A DNA stretch of 64,000 bases from Lewinellaceae bacterium (GTDB taxonomy: Bacteria > Bacteroidota > Bacteroidia > Chitinophagales > Saprospiraceae), in NCBI GenBank assembly GCA_020636155.1, contig JACJYM010000005.1, positions 124,001 to 188,000 of the forward strand. The letters run 5' to 3'. The notes under the pieces were generated by a model. The model ran no database searches. It was not told the DNA's origin and worked only from the letters and a program-made list of their open reading frames with translations. Shown here piece by piece: positions 16,111 to 23,708 of the stretch. Every line of letters begins with the position of its first letter. Within the stretch, counting starts at the first letter, position 1. The position numbers were made by a program, and so were the translations under genes.

Positions 16111-16848
16111 ATGAGAGCACACTTAGGTGCTTTTATAGTAAGAGGAAATTACACTGAACAAACATTTTTAAAATTATTAGACGAAATTGCAAAGTGCAGT
16201 TTGTATTATGTAATATTATTTATTAAATATGATAAAAGTATTGAGGAAAAAGTATTTTTTCAATGTCTAATTGAAAACCCCAAAATTAAATCAATTATTT
16301 TATACGGTGCTCCTTCGGATAAAATATTTGCAACTATTGATGAAAAACCTGTAATATTAGCAATAAAAGATTACTTGGAATTTGGAAAAACATATATCGA
16401 TATTAATTACTTTAGAGTTGGGTCTAATAGTTTTTATGAGTCCTTAAATTATAATTATGGATTAAACCAAAAACTTTTTATTGATTCTTTGGGAGATATT
16501 TTTTTATCTTTCGGTTTTCCAATTAAAATTGGAAATCTGTTTAATGATAAGATTGAAGAAATTTTATCAAATGAAAAGGTTAAAGAGTTTTGGAAGGTTA
16601 CTAAAGATGACGTTTTTATCTGTGATAATTGTGAATACAGGTATATGTGTTTTGACGAAGGAGAGTTAGTTAGAATTAACGCTAAATATAAGAAAAAGGT
16701 AGAATGCCCTTATAATCCTTTTATTTCTAAATGGGATTATCAAGAAGGCTATATGAATTTGAATGAATGTGGCATTTATATCCAAAATGATAAATTAGTA
16801 ATTGATGAAAATAGGTTAAATCATATTAATGAAGAATTATATACTTAA
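16111..16848 (+). CDS. SPASM-domain peptide maturase of the grasp-with-spasm type (GwsS-like), 5' end replaced by IS-B
   Basis: The native frame resumes at 16120 (HLGAFIVRGNY); an ATG in the IS-B end (16111) could supply a new start, giving 245 residues. GwsS proteins are roughly 340-360 residues, so about 100 N-terminal residues are lost. The C-terminal SPASM signature is clear: WKVTKDDVFICDNCEYRYMC (Cys171, 174, 180) and VECPYNPFISKW (Cys199). However, the upstream segment that normally carries two further Cys reads NYNYGLNQKLFIDSLGDIFL with none. So the metal site may be incomplete even apart from the truncation. The last 20 bases overlap the OmpA-domain gene. Confidence 0.75.
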   Translation: MRAHLGAFIVRGNYTEQTFLKLLDEIAKCSLYYVILFIKYDKSIEEKVFFQCLIENPKIKSIILYGAPSDKIFATIDEKPVILAIKDYLEFGKTYIDINYFRVGSNSFYESLNYNYGLNQKLFIDSLGDIFLSFGFPIKIGNLFNDKIEEILSNEKVKEFWKVTKDDVFICDNCEYRYMCFDEGELVRINAKYKKKVECPYNPFISKWDYQEGYMNLNECGIYIQNDKLVIDENRLNHINEELYT

Positions 16849-17896
16849 AATCACGGTTGTATTGTTATTTTATACTCATTCCTTGAATTGTCAAAATACT
16901 TTAAAGTACTATTTTGATTTTGAAAATTTTGAAGTAAAAGATAAAAACGATTATAGCGGATTACAATTCATTAAAAACAACGGGGGGGTTTTTATGAATT
17001 CTTTACCTACGAACAATAATTATTTTTACTATGGAAATCACAGCTATAAACTTGTGGAATATGGTAAATATAATGTAGGCAAGGGGTTTATATATCAGGT
17101 ACCTGTGTGGATTAACTCATATAAGCTAAGAGACTATCATTACCTAGAATTGATATTGCCCAAATCATTGCCTAGAGATAGATATTATAAAATAAGTTTT
17201 TTATTGGGTAATATGAAAACTCATGAATTTAAACCGGAAAAATATGGTGTTAAATTCTCACCTAAAAAAATTGTGCGAGAAGACTTAAAACCTTTGTCAA
17301 AACCTACAATAATGTTTCCTGTCACCTCTGAATTCGAAATGGAGTCAATGAATGGAATTATTTATGTCTCAGATACTACTAAATACTTATATTTTGGAAT
17401 GTATGCTGAGGATACGATCTTAATAGCTAAAAAACATACCGGATCTGGATTGAATGTAAAATTATTTGAAAATGGTGTTTGGAAAAATGGCGAAAAAACA
17501 GATGAAAATTTTTGTGCTGATAAGGTAATATTGGATAATATATCAATTCAAGAATTGGAGCAATCGGATATTTCCATTGGAGATATTTATTTTGATTTTG
17601 ATAAATCGGAAACTCAAACTGCTCAATCACGAAAAACCATTCAAAATTTAGCCAATGTCTTGAACCAACATGTTGATATGCAATTATTTATTTATGGATA
17701 CACCGATCCTGATGGATCGGATGAGTACAATAAAATATTATCTCAAAAAAGAGCAGATTTTATTAAAATTGAATTAAAAAAAAAGAATATTCAATCGGAT
17801 AGATTGATTTCGATTGGAAATGGTGAATTAATGAACCTTCAAAAAGAAATATCTCATGAGAAATCAAGAAAAGTTTCATTCCAGCTTTTTGAGTAA
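16829..17896 (+). CDS. Secreted protein with C-terminal OmpA-like domain
   Basis: A 355-residue protein with a signal peptide (MKNYILKITVVLLFYTHSLNC-Q). Residues about 20-240 are an uncharacterised beta-rich region, perhaps carbohydrate- or envelope-binding. The last 110 residues are an OmpA/MotB-type peptidoglycan-binding domain (GDIYFDFDKSETQTAQSR, LFIYGYTDPDGSDEYNKILSQKRADF). It is probably periplasmic or outer-membrane associated. It overlaps gwsS upstream and the next gene downstream, so it belongs to the peptide operon. Base composition is as AT-rich as the rest of the island. Confidence 0.75.
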   Translation: MKNYILKITVVLLFYTHSLNCQNTLKYYFDFENFEVKDKNDYSGLQFIKNNGGVFMNSLPTNNNYFYYGNHSYKLVEYGKYNVGKGFIYQVPVWINSYKLRDYHYLELILPKSLPRDRYYKISFLLGNMKTHEFKPEKYGVKFSPKKIVREDLKPLSKPTIMFPVTSEFEMESMNGIIYVSDTTKYLYFGMYAEDTILIAKKHTGSGLNVKLFENGVWKNGEKTDENFCADKVILDNISIQELEQSDISIGDIYFDFDKSETQTAQSRKTIQNLANVLNQHVDMQLFIYGYTDPDGSDEYNKILSQKRADFIKIELKKKNIQSDRLISIGNGELMNLQKEISHEKSRKVSFQLFE

Positions 17897-18800
17897 AATT
17901 CTATATATCATCATTTTAAATATATGGTCTGGGTCATCGGTAGAAGCTCAAAATTTAAAGCCTAATATTGAAATCGAGTATGCTAATACTCTAGCTTCAC
18001 TAGGCGAATATAGCCAAAGTTCAGAAATCTTCAATAAAAATATAGAATACTTATATCATCCAAACATTGCCTTTGCAGTTTTAGCCAATTATAAAGTGGG
18101 TAATTATAAATTTATGGATTTGTGGGCCAAACAATTAATTGCTAATCATTATAAAAATAAATATAAAGATAATTTTTATACTTTTGATTTAACTGAGAAT
18201 GAACGTGATGAAATTTTCAGTAGATTAAATAGCATTTTCGATAAAGAGATTGGATTAATAGTTAAAAGCACAGATTTCGAATTGGAAAACAAAATTTCCT
18301 CATTACTCTCAGTAGATCAATATTTTAGGGCTAATTTTAACTCCGATATCCAGATAGAATTGGATTCCGAATATATTTTTTCCGACATCATAGATTTAAT
18401 GCTTACGGATATTGATGGTGAAGCATTAAGTTTTCATAGTAAGTTTGCTATTAATATTATTTTATTACATCAGTCAGATTATATTAATCAATTTAACAAA
18501 ATGTGTGATTTGGAATTAATAGAAAAGATGCTTAAAAAATCTGTCCTTAAACCATATGAATATGCTTGCATATATGATAGAAACTCCCTCGCAAAAAATA
18601 AAAAAATGAAGTATGGAACTCTCTATACTGAAGGCTATTATCAATCATTAGAAGGCTTCGATTTAGAAGAAATAAACAAAAACCGACTATCCATTGGCCT
18701 ATGTGAATTACAATATGATTACAGAAATCAGATTCCAATAATACAGGATGAAATTTTAATGAAACAAGAGATATTGGAAAGGTTAAAAGCTGGACATTAA
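17856..18800 (+). CDS. Secreted DUF6624-like companion protein
   Basis: The first ATG lies inside the OmpA-domain gene (41-base overlap) and gives a signal peptide ending GSSVEAQ. The 314-residue chain is mostly helical. The segment YEYACIYDRNSLAKNKKMKYGTLYTEGYY followed by LEEINKNRLSIGL parallels the YDR...GTQ and MNENRIKYS ends of the protein at 10868. That supports a distant relationship and a family role around the peptide product. No enzyme motif is visible. Confidence 0.6.
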   Translation: MRNQEKFHSSFLSKILYIIILNIWSGSSVEAQNLKPNIEIEYANTLASLGEYSQSSEIFNKNIEYLYHPNIAFAVLANYKVGNYKFMDLWAKQLIANHYKNKYKDNFYTFDLTENERDEIFSRLNSIFDKEIGLIVKSTDFELENKISSLLSVDQYFRANFNSDIQIELDSEYIFSDIIDLMLTDIDGEALSFHSKFAINIILLHQSDYINQFNKMCDLELIEKMLKKSVLKPYEYACIYDRNSLAKNKKMKYGTLYTEGYYQSLEGFDLEEINKNRLSIGLCELQYDYRNQIPIIQDEILMKQEILERLKAGH

Positions 18801-18817
18801 ATTTTTTCTCAAAATCT

Positions 18818-18952
18818 GTCAAGTGTGGCTATAACCCCTACACCAAAGAACGGAGTGAGTGGAGCACCAATCCCCTCAAGCAAAAAGCCATAGACTTCTA
18901 CGGTATGCGAGAGATGGTGGAGGAAATGCATAAATCCTCTGAGGAGAAATAA
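18818..18952 (+). pseudogene. 3' end of a second gwsS (SPASM maturase) gene
   Basis: The frame reads VKCGYNPYTKERSEWSTNPL, then KQKAIDFYGMREMVEEMHKSSEEK and a stop. This matches the conserved C-terminal end of grasp-with-spasm SPASM maturases (KCGYNPYT...W..WSTNPLKQKAI..YGM). It carries no start and nothing of the upstream domain; it begins right after the stop of the 17856 gene. It differs from the C-terminus of the maturase at 16111, so it comes from a different gwsS copy. Unlike the copy at 5565 its frame is still open. Confidence 0.75.
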
Positions 18953-18985
18953 ACTTTTGAAAAGTTTTGGAACTTTTCAAAAGTT
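18952..18985 (+). terminator. Perfect 15-bp inverted repeat hairpin (right copy)
   Basis: Arms AACTTTTGAAAAGTT (18952-18966) and AACTTTTCAAAAGTT (18971-18985) flank TTGG. The structure is identical to 5621-5654 except for one loop base. It begins at the last base of the gwsS remnant stop and also lies 7 bases after the convergent DUF2442 gene, so it may serve both strands. Confidence 0.55.
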
Positions 18986-18992
18986 AGGGGCA

Positions 18993-19229
18993 TCATCTAA
19001 CTAAATTCTCCACCAACAAATCCTCGTCAAGAGTCTCCCAATGAATACCTATTCCATTTCCAATAAATCTCCAATTATTCAAATCTTCAGGACTTGCATC
19101 TCTAAGTGTCGGAAACCATTCTATAGGAATGGCAATTTCTCTACCGTCCGTGAGAAAAAGAATCATCATTTGATTTCTAAAAGAAATATCCTTAGCCAAA
19201 TATGACTTATTTATTGTTAAAATACTCAT
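18993..19229 (-). CDS. DUF2442 domain protein
   Basis: A 78-residue protein with the DUF2442 pattern: MMILFLTDGREIAIPIEWFP, then LRDASPEDLNNWRFIGNGIG and IHWETLDEDLLVENLV. These small proteins often pair with DUF4160 proteins, as here, where the upstream DUF4160 gene overlaps by 23 bases. A toxin-antitoxin-like role has been suggested for such pairs, but I know of no firm proof. Confidence 0.85.
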   Translation of the reverse strand: MSILTINKSYLAKDISFRNQMMILFLTDGREIAIPIEWFPTLRDASPEDLNNWRFIGNGIGIHWETLDEDLLVENLVR

Positions 19230-19443
19230 TCCATTTATCTATTATAAAATCTTGGTTGTTAAAAATTATCCCTCTAATTCTTCTTAGCTCATTAGCTGAA
19301 AAATTAAAATTATCTGCAATCATTAAAGGAGAAACATTGTATTTAGCAACTGCATCCCCTTTTTCTACATGGACATGAACAGGCTCATGATCATTACTGT
19401 AAAAGAAAAATCTAAATCCGTCTTGTCTAAAAATCGTTGGCAT
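19207..19443 (-). CDS. DUF4160 domain protein
   Basis: A 78-residue protein with the DUF4160 signature MPTIFRQDGFRFFFYSNDHE, then PVHVHVEKGDAVAKY and RIRGIIFNNQDFIIDKWNEYF. It partners with DUF2442 in a two-gene operon. The pair lies between the right island hairpin and a stray hairpin arm (19535-19549). Confidence 0.85.
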   Translation of the reverse strand: MPTIFRQDGFRFFFYSNDHEPVHVHVEKGDAVAKYNVSPLMIADNFNFSANELRRIRGIIFNNQDFIIDKWNEYFNNK

Positions 19444-19534
19444 TTTATATTACAACTGAAATCCATAAATATAACTCAAATTATAAAACAATGATTCACT
19501 AAATCAATAATAATTTACATTAAAAAAGTTTCAC

Positions 19535-19549
19535 AACTTTTCAAAAGTT
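19535..19549 (+). repeat. Third, partial copy of the island hairpin (right arm only)
   Basis: AACTTTTCAAAAGTT matches the right arms at 5640-5654 and 18971-18985 and is followed by AGAAAA as in the left copy. The left arm is reduced to AAAAAGTT at 19523-19530. Confidence 0.5.
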
Positions 19550-19556
19550 AGAAAAT

Positions 19557-19676
19557 TCAATTTCGGCGAACAAAAAGATAAATGAAGAGCAATGGAAATC
19601 CCAAAATAAATCTCCCCAGCATATAAACATGTGTTAATGTCATCATAAAAAAATCTAGCATCGCTCCCTTTCCCAT
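19557..19676 (-). CDS. Small membrane peptide (39 aa), tentative
   Basis: The frame from ATG 19676 gives 39 residues with one hydrophobic stretch (LGRFILGFPLLFIYLFVRRN). It starts 3 bases after the stop of the 69-residue membrane protein upstream, which suggests coupling. It is too short to recognise and could be chance. Confidence 0.3.
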   Translation of the reverse strand: MGKGAMLDFFMMTLTHVYMLGRFILGFPLLFIYLFVRRN

Positions 19677-19679
19677 GCG

Positions 19680-19889
19680 TCAATCAAAATCATAACTACT
19701 TTTGGGTTCGCCGAAATACAGATATTCTACCACAAAAAGTAAAAAGTAGAGCACCATAATTATGAGATTAATACCAGCATTTTTCCAACTATACACTTTC
19801 ATCACCACTGCAAGTGACAATGACGTAAGAATAATCGGAACACATTTATAAAGTCGGCAATGCCAATTCTTTGGACCAATAAAGGTCAC
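19680..19889 (-). CDS. Small two-helix membrane protein
   Basis: 69 residues with two hydrophobic segments (VPIILTSLSLAVVMKV and LIIMVLYFLLFVVEYLYFG). The first 15 codons overlap the 3' end of the 174-residue gene in another frame, so the true start may be an internal codon. In the duplicate locus at 13988 this gene is cut away by IS-A. Unknown function. Confidence 0.45.
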   Translation of the reverse strand: MTFIGPKNWHCRLYKCVPIILTSLSLAVVMKVYSWKNAGINLIIMVLYFLLFVVEYLYFGEPKSSYDFD

Positions 19890-20370
19890 AATATTGCTTT
19901 ATTTCCTCTAGGAGCTCATTCAATTCTTTTTTGTCAGTAATAGAGGCATCAATAGCGCTAAGAATTTTTGTTTTTTTCTCGGTATCATCAACAATATAAA
20001 TATTAACTATTGGCCTTCCTGTAACCGTAACCTGTTGTAACTCAAAATCTTTGATGTTTTCTTTACGAATTTTCACATCACTCCCCTTCTTGTTTTCAAT
20101 CAGTATTCCAGCTGGTAACAATTCTATTCTTTTAACACCAATATTTAATGCATTATATTTTGACCTATTATTAGCTTCATAGATGAGAAAAGCGATGGAC
20201 GAAATAAATATTATAAACAAAAACATATTAAATCTTATGGCCATTCTCAATGCTGAAGAAATCAACATAAAAATAGGGAAAAAATATCCCGTAATATGCA
20301 AGGTATGATCAATGGTTAAATTTTCGTCCCTATTAATTTTGTAATGGATAGAATTGAAAGCTTTTTTCAT
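19846..20370 (-). CDS. Membrane protein with a PH-like soluble half, native copy
   Basis: A 174-residue protein identical to that at 13988: two transmembrane helices in residues about 26-65, then a soluble beta-rich domain. It lies 41 bases downstream of ruvB on the same strand and leads into two small membrane ORFs. Because it has an operon-like context here and IS borders in the other copy, I take this as the donor locus. No function is known. Confidence 0.7.
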   Translation of the reverse strand: MKKAFNSIHYKINRDENLTIDHTLHITGYFFPIFMLISSALRMAIRFNMFLFIIFISSIAFLIYEANNRSKYNALNIGVKRIELLPAGILIENKKGSDVKIRKENIKDFELQQVTVTGRPIVNIYIVDDTEKKTKILSAIDASITDKKELNELLEEIKQYCDLYWSKELALPTL

Positions 20371-20399
20371 GCTTATTAGGTTTATATTTCGCTTTTATG
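19846..20399. repeat. 554-bp direct duplication, copy 2 (next to ruvB)
   Basis: Matches 13988-14541. Flanks differ completely from copy 1 on both sides (ACACAT on the left, CAAGTAATAT on the right), and neither side shows IS inverted repeats. The copies are 5.86 kb apart in the same orientation. Confidence 0.9.
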
Positions 20400-20411
20400 C
20401 AAGTAATATTT

Positions 20412-21446
20412 CTAATCAAATAATGTTCCTTGTGTAGACCCTGATTTACGAGGTATTCCGAGGTGTTTGTATGCTTTATCCGTCGCCTCTCTACCCCGCG
20501 GAGTACGCTGAATATAGCCTTCCATGATCAGGAATGGTTCGTGTACCTCCTCTATGGTTCCGGCTTCTTCTGCCACAGCGGTCGCAATGGTGGTAATCCC
20601 CACAGGACCACCCTTAAATTTTTCGATGATGGTTCTCAATATCCGCAAATCCATTTCGTCAAGTCCACTCTGATCGACATGCAAGGCTTCGAGACCAAAC
20701 TCTGCTATCGGCTTGTCAATCGTGCCATCACCCTTTATCTGTGCAAAATCTCGGATTCTTCTCAATAAAGCATTGGCGATACGAGGTGTTCCCCTACTTC
20801 TCCTCGCAATTTCGTGAGCTCCGGCATCCTTTATTGGCACACTTAAAATACCGGCACTTCGGTGAATGATATTTTTCAACGTCGCCACATCGTAATAGTC
20901 CAAATGAAAATTAATGCCAAACCTTGCTCTCATAGGTGCCGTCAGTAGTCCCATACGAGTGGTAGCACCCACGAGTGTAAAGGGATTGAGATTGAGCTGA
21001 ATGCTCCTAGCATTAGGTCCTGAATCTATCATGATATCGATGACATAATCTTCCATTGCAGAATAGAGATACTCCTCTACCACGGTATTGAGCCGATGAA
21101 TTTCGTCAATAAAAAGGACATCTCCCTCCTCAAGATTTGTAAGTAATCCCGCCAGATCACCTGGTTTTTCCAAGACCGGGCCGGAGGTAATTTTCATGTT
21201 TGTCCCTAGCTCATTCGCTATAATGTGAGACAGTGTGGTCTTACCCAATCCCGGAGGGCCATGCAATAAAACATGATCCAGAGATTCACCTCTCAATTTA
21301 GCAGCTTGAATGAAAATAGTCAGATTTTCTACTATTTTTAGCTGTCCACTAAAATCACCGAAACCCTTGGGTCTCAATGCTTTTTCGACCTGTTTGTCTT
21401 CAGATTCAAAGTGAGATGCAGTAGGATCGAGATGTGGATTCATCAA
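20412..21446 (-). CDS. ruvB: Holliday junction branch migration ATPase RuvB
   Basis: A 344-residue AAA+ motor that with RuvA drives Holliday junction migration. Residues near 25-60: [19 protein letters not shown]. Walker [21 protein letters not shown]. Walker [24 protein letters not shown]. Sensor 1: [21 protein letters not shown]. The C-terminal winged helix contains [24 protein letters not shown] and [14 protein letters not shown]. Complete and normal in length. ruvA is not in the window. Confidence 0.97.
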   Translation of the reverse strand: MMNPHLDPTASHFESEDKQVEKALRPKGFGDFSGQLKIVENLTIFIQAAKLRGESLDHVLLHGPPGLGKTTLSHIIANELGTNMKITSGPVLEKPGDLAGLLTNLEEGDVLFIDEIHRLNTVVEEYLYSAMEDYVIDIMIDSGPNARSIQLNLNPFTLVGATTRMGLLTAPMRARFGINFHLDYYDVATLKNIIHRSAGILSVPIKDAGAHEIARRSRGTPRIANALLRRIRDFAQIKGDGTIDKPIAEFGLEALHVDQSGLDEMDLRILRTIIEKFKGGPVGITTIATAVAEEAGTIEEVHEPFLIMEGYIQRTPRGREATDKAYKHLGIPRKSGSTQGTLFD

Positions 21447-21618
21447 TTACATTAAATATTAACAATAATGCAAATATAATGAAATCGAATGATTGAAATA
21501 TAAATTAATGATGATATCATTTTCGTTGGATGAGAATAAATTCCTTGTCATATCAAATCATAAGCTATGAAAATCAAATATTCTGTCAAAACATCAAATA
21601 ATCAAGCTGTACTACCAA

Positions 21619-22551
21619 TCACAACTTTATCACTCCTTCCGTATTAATGGTCGTTAAATGGGTGTCTAATATATACCTATTTTGCACCGTAAATTCCTGA
21701 ACTTTTTCTTTTATATTCTCTGCAATGACGCTATTATCCGTCATGCAAAACATGGTCGAACCGGAGCCGCTGATTCCAAAGCCCAATGCTCCCCCATCCA
21801 AGGCTATTTCTTTATATTTCTCAAAATACGGTATTGATTTTGACCTCGTTTCCTCAATCACCAAGTCTTTCATACACGTTTTGATGGCTTCAAAATCACT
21901 GGTATAAGTGGCCGCCACAAAAGTTGCAAAGTTAGCCGATTGCTGCACGGCATGTTTAAGTGGTACTGTTTCTGGTAGTTTCATCCGTGATTCTGAAGTG
22001 TTGATTTTTGCATCAGGAATGAGTAATAAAAAATGCAAACCCGATGGAGCATACAGTCGCTTATACAGTAGCTTTTCATTGTCCTGGATAAGCATCATTC
22101 CACCCAAGAGTGATGGTGCCAAATTATCCAATACTTTGCTCTGAGAAACGGCTTCTTCCGCCATTTTTGCAAATGGAAGTAATTCAGATTTTTCAAGTCC
22201 TACCTTTAGGTAACTATTCACGGCATAAACCCCAGCCACGGCACTGGCCGCACTAGAACCCAATCCTCTCGCAATGGGCATTTTCTTATGGAGGATCATC
22301 TCAAGAGGTTCCTGCGTGGCTCCCAAATGCTCAAGTAAAGCGTAAGCTCCGATGCCCGCCGCATTTTGCAGAACATCTAGGGGCAATGTCCTTTTATCGC
22401 CTCGTATTTCCGTAATTTTAAGACCTGTCTTCTCCCCCTTTCCGATAATTATTTCGTCTCCTAAGCCATGAATGGCAACTCCCAAATGGTCAAATCCTAC
22501 ATTCAAATTCGATATCGAAGCAGGTGCAAATATTTTTATGGCATTTTTCAT
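21619..22551 (-). CDS. thrB: Homoserine kinase (ThrB)
   Basis: A 310-residue GHMP kinase that phosphorylates homoserine in threonine synthesis. Landmarks: KIFAPASISNLNVGFDHLG at the N-terminus, the ATP-binding PIARGLGSSAASAVAGVYAVN near 95 and GALGFGISGSGSTMFCM near 260. The rest of the thr pathway is not nearby; the gene stands alone with about 170 bases before ruvB, in which I see nothing distinctive. Confidence 0.92.
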   Translation of the reverse strand: MKNAIKIFAPASISNLNVGFDHLGVAIHGLGDEIIIGKGEKTGLKITEIRGDKRTLPLDVLQNAAGIGAYALLEHLGATQEPLEMILHKKMPIARGLGSSAASAVAGVYAVNSYLKVGLEKSELLPFAKMAEEAVSQSKVLDNLAPSLLGGMMLIQDNEKLLYKRLYAPSGLHFLLLIPDAKINTSESRMKLPETVPLKHAVQQSANFATFVAATYTSDFEAIKTCMKDLVIEETRSKSIPYFEKYKEIALDGGALGFGISGSGSTMFCMTDNSVIAENIKEKVQEFTVQNRYILDTHLTTINTEGVIKL

Positions 22552-22644
22552 TCCTTACTCAATATTATTCTATCGCAAATGTTGAATTTTCCGACATCAT
22601 ATCCAAAGTTTATTGACTTATAAATCGAAATATTACACTGGAAA

Positions 22645-23499
22645 TTAACCTTCCAAATACTCCCAATCTTTGATTTCGTCAAATTTTTTGTACCCATCCA
22701 ACACCGATGGATGTTGTAGCACAGACTCAACCGATACTTCGGGTAATTCAAGCTCTGCAATTCCGTTTTTTACATAGAAAAAGTTAAAACCCAGTTCATT
22801 GGCACCTACTAATCGATACCCTTTTCTATTGGCTAAATGTGTCATCGCAACAGGTGAAGCTCCATGGTAATCCGGATGTTTTCCAGGATAATAATAATCC
22901 GGATCATACGGCACCACAATGTTATTGAGACCAAACTCATTATGTGTTTCTATAACGACCACCTTTGGTTCGATGACAGAAATAGCATCCCAAATCCAGT
23001 AATCATTGCCGTCTATATCGATAGAAAGCAAGCCTATTTCTCCTGCTATCCCTGATTCACTCAGCAAGTGGTTTACATTTTCTCGAGTTACTTTGGCATG
23101 AATGAATTTCGGAGTATAGAACCAAGTATGAGGGTATTTTCTGAAAAAATTTTCTCCCCTTTTAATGCTTTTTTGATTTCCGTCAATGAATAATCCATGC
23201 CATCCAAAATTAAAATAGAGGTTAGCGGAATTGCTATTGACACCATCATCAGACCCTATTTCTACAAACACTTTGTTATCCATTCCAATCGCAGCAAATA
23301 AATAGAGCAATTTTCCATCTTCTTCAAATTGGGAGAAAACCCTAAAGCCTGTTTCTGATAGCGGGAGGTATTCCTTGCGCAAGATTTTGTCTTGATAGTA
23401 GTGATATAATTGACGTTGAGAAATCTGCACCGTCGGGTTAAATCGATTCCTAATCTTTGCAATCAGAAAATGGTTTTTCAAAAAATTTTTTATCATCAA
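22645..23499 (-). CDS. FkbM-like SAM-dependent methyltransferase domain protein
   Basis: A 284-residue protein. KVFVEIGSDDGVNSNSANLY (about 78-97) is a plausible SAM-binding glycine loop, and WHGLFIDGNQKSIKRGE and GEIGLLSIDIDGNDYWIWDA match motif II/III of FkbM-type methyltransferases, where the acidic loop ends the strand. The N-terminal 60 residues are basic and look like a separate region. The substrate, perhaps a glycan, is unknown. Neighbours give no clue. The 209 bases before the divergent epimerase-like gene hold only a possible -7 box (TAATTTTG at 23624). Confidence 0.6.
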   Translation of the reverse strand: MMIKNFLKNHFLIAKIRNRFNPTVQISQRQLYHYYQDKILRKEYLPLSETGFRVFSQFEEDGKLLYLFAAIGMDNKVFVEIGSDDGVNSNSANLYFNFGWHGLFIDGNQKSIKRGENFFRKYPHTWFYTPKFIHAKVTRENVNHLLSESGIAGEIGLLSIDIDGNDYWIWDAISVIEPKVVVIETHNEFGLNNIVVPYDPDYYYPGKHPDYHGASPVAMTHLANRKGYRLVGANELGFNFFYVKNGIAELELPEVSVESVLQHPSVLDGYKKFDEIKDWEYLEG

Positions 23500-23708
23500 T
23501 TTTCTATCTAATACTTTGTCAACAAGTTAATCTAGGGTGAAATTACACATTTAATTCAATCCACTTTAGGCTAAGTAAGGAAAAGGCAACTCCTATGGAA
23601 TGTAAAGACCAATTTTCCAATATTAATTTTGAAAAATCGTGAATGCAATCAACTATTCCTTAAACCAAAGCATCAATCCATTGGTTTAACTGAAAAAATC
23701 TAAAAATT

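Larger units (their letters stand above)
14542..16119 (-). mobile_element. IS-B: decayed IS3-like insertion sequence
   Basis: Boundaries come from imperfect inverted repeats. The left end reads TACCCTCATGAAAT then TTGACAAC. The right end, reverse-complemented, reads TGCTCTCATGAAAT then TTGACAAC. The gene inside (14808-16060) is broken by several frameshifts and stops. A 265-bp noncoding tail separates the transposase stop from the left end and holds a strong hairpin. This IS has different ends and a different transposase from IS-A. It probably cannot move by itself. Confidence 0.75.

Noticed and set aside
16051..16119. Upstream in-frame start for the SPASM maturase
   Set aside because: The frame from 16051 to 16119 is translated IS-B sequence, on the antisense of orfA, so it is not part of the original protein.
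14542..16119. IS-B treated as an intact IS
   Set aside because: The transposase motifs fall in at least three frames with intervening stops.
5621..19549. The repeated 34-bp hairpin as a CRISPR array
   Set aside because: Only three scattered copies, not regularly spaced and with no unique spacers between them; no cas genes.
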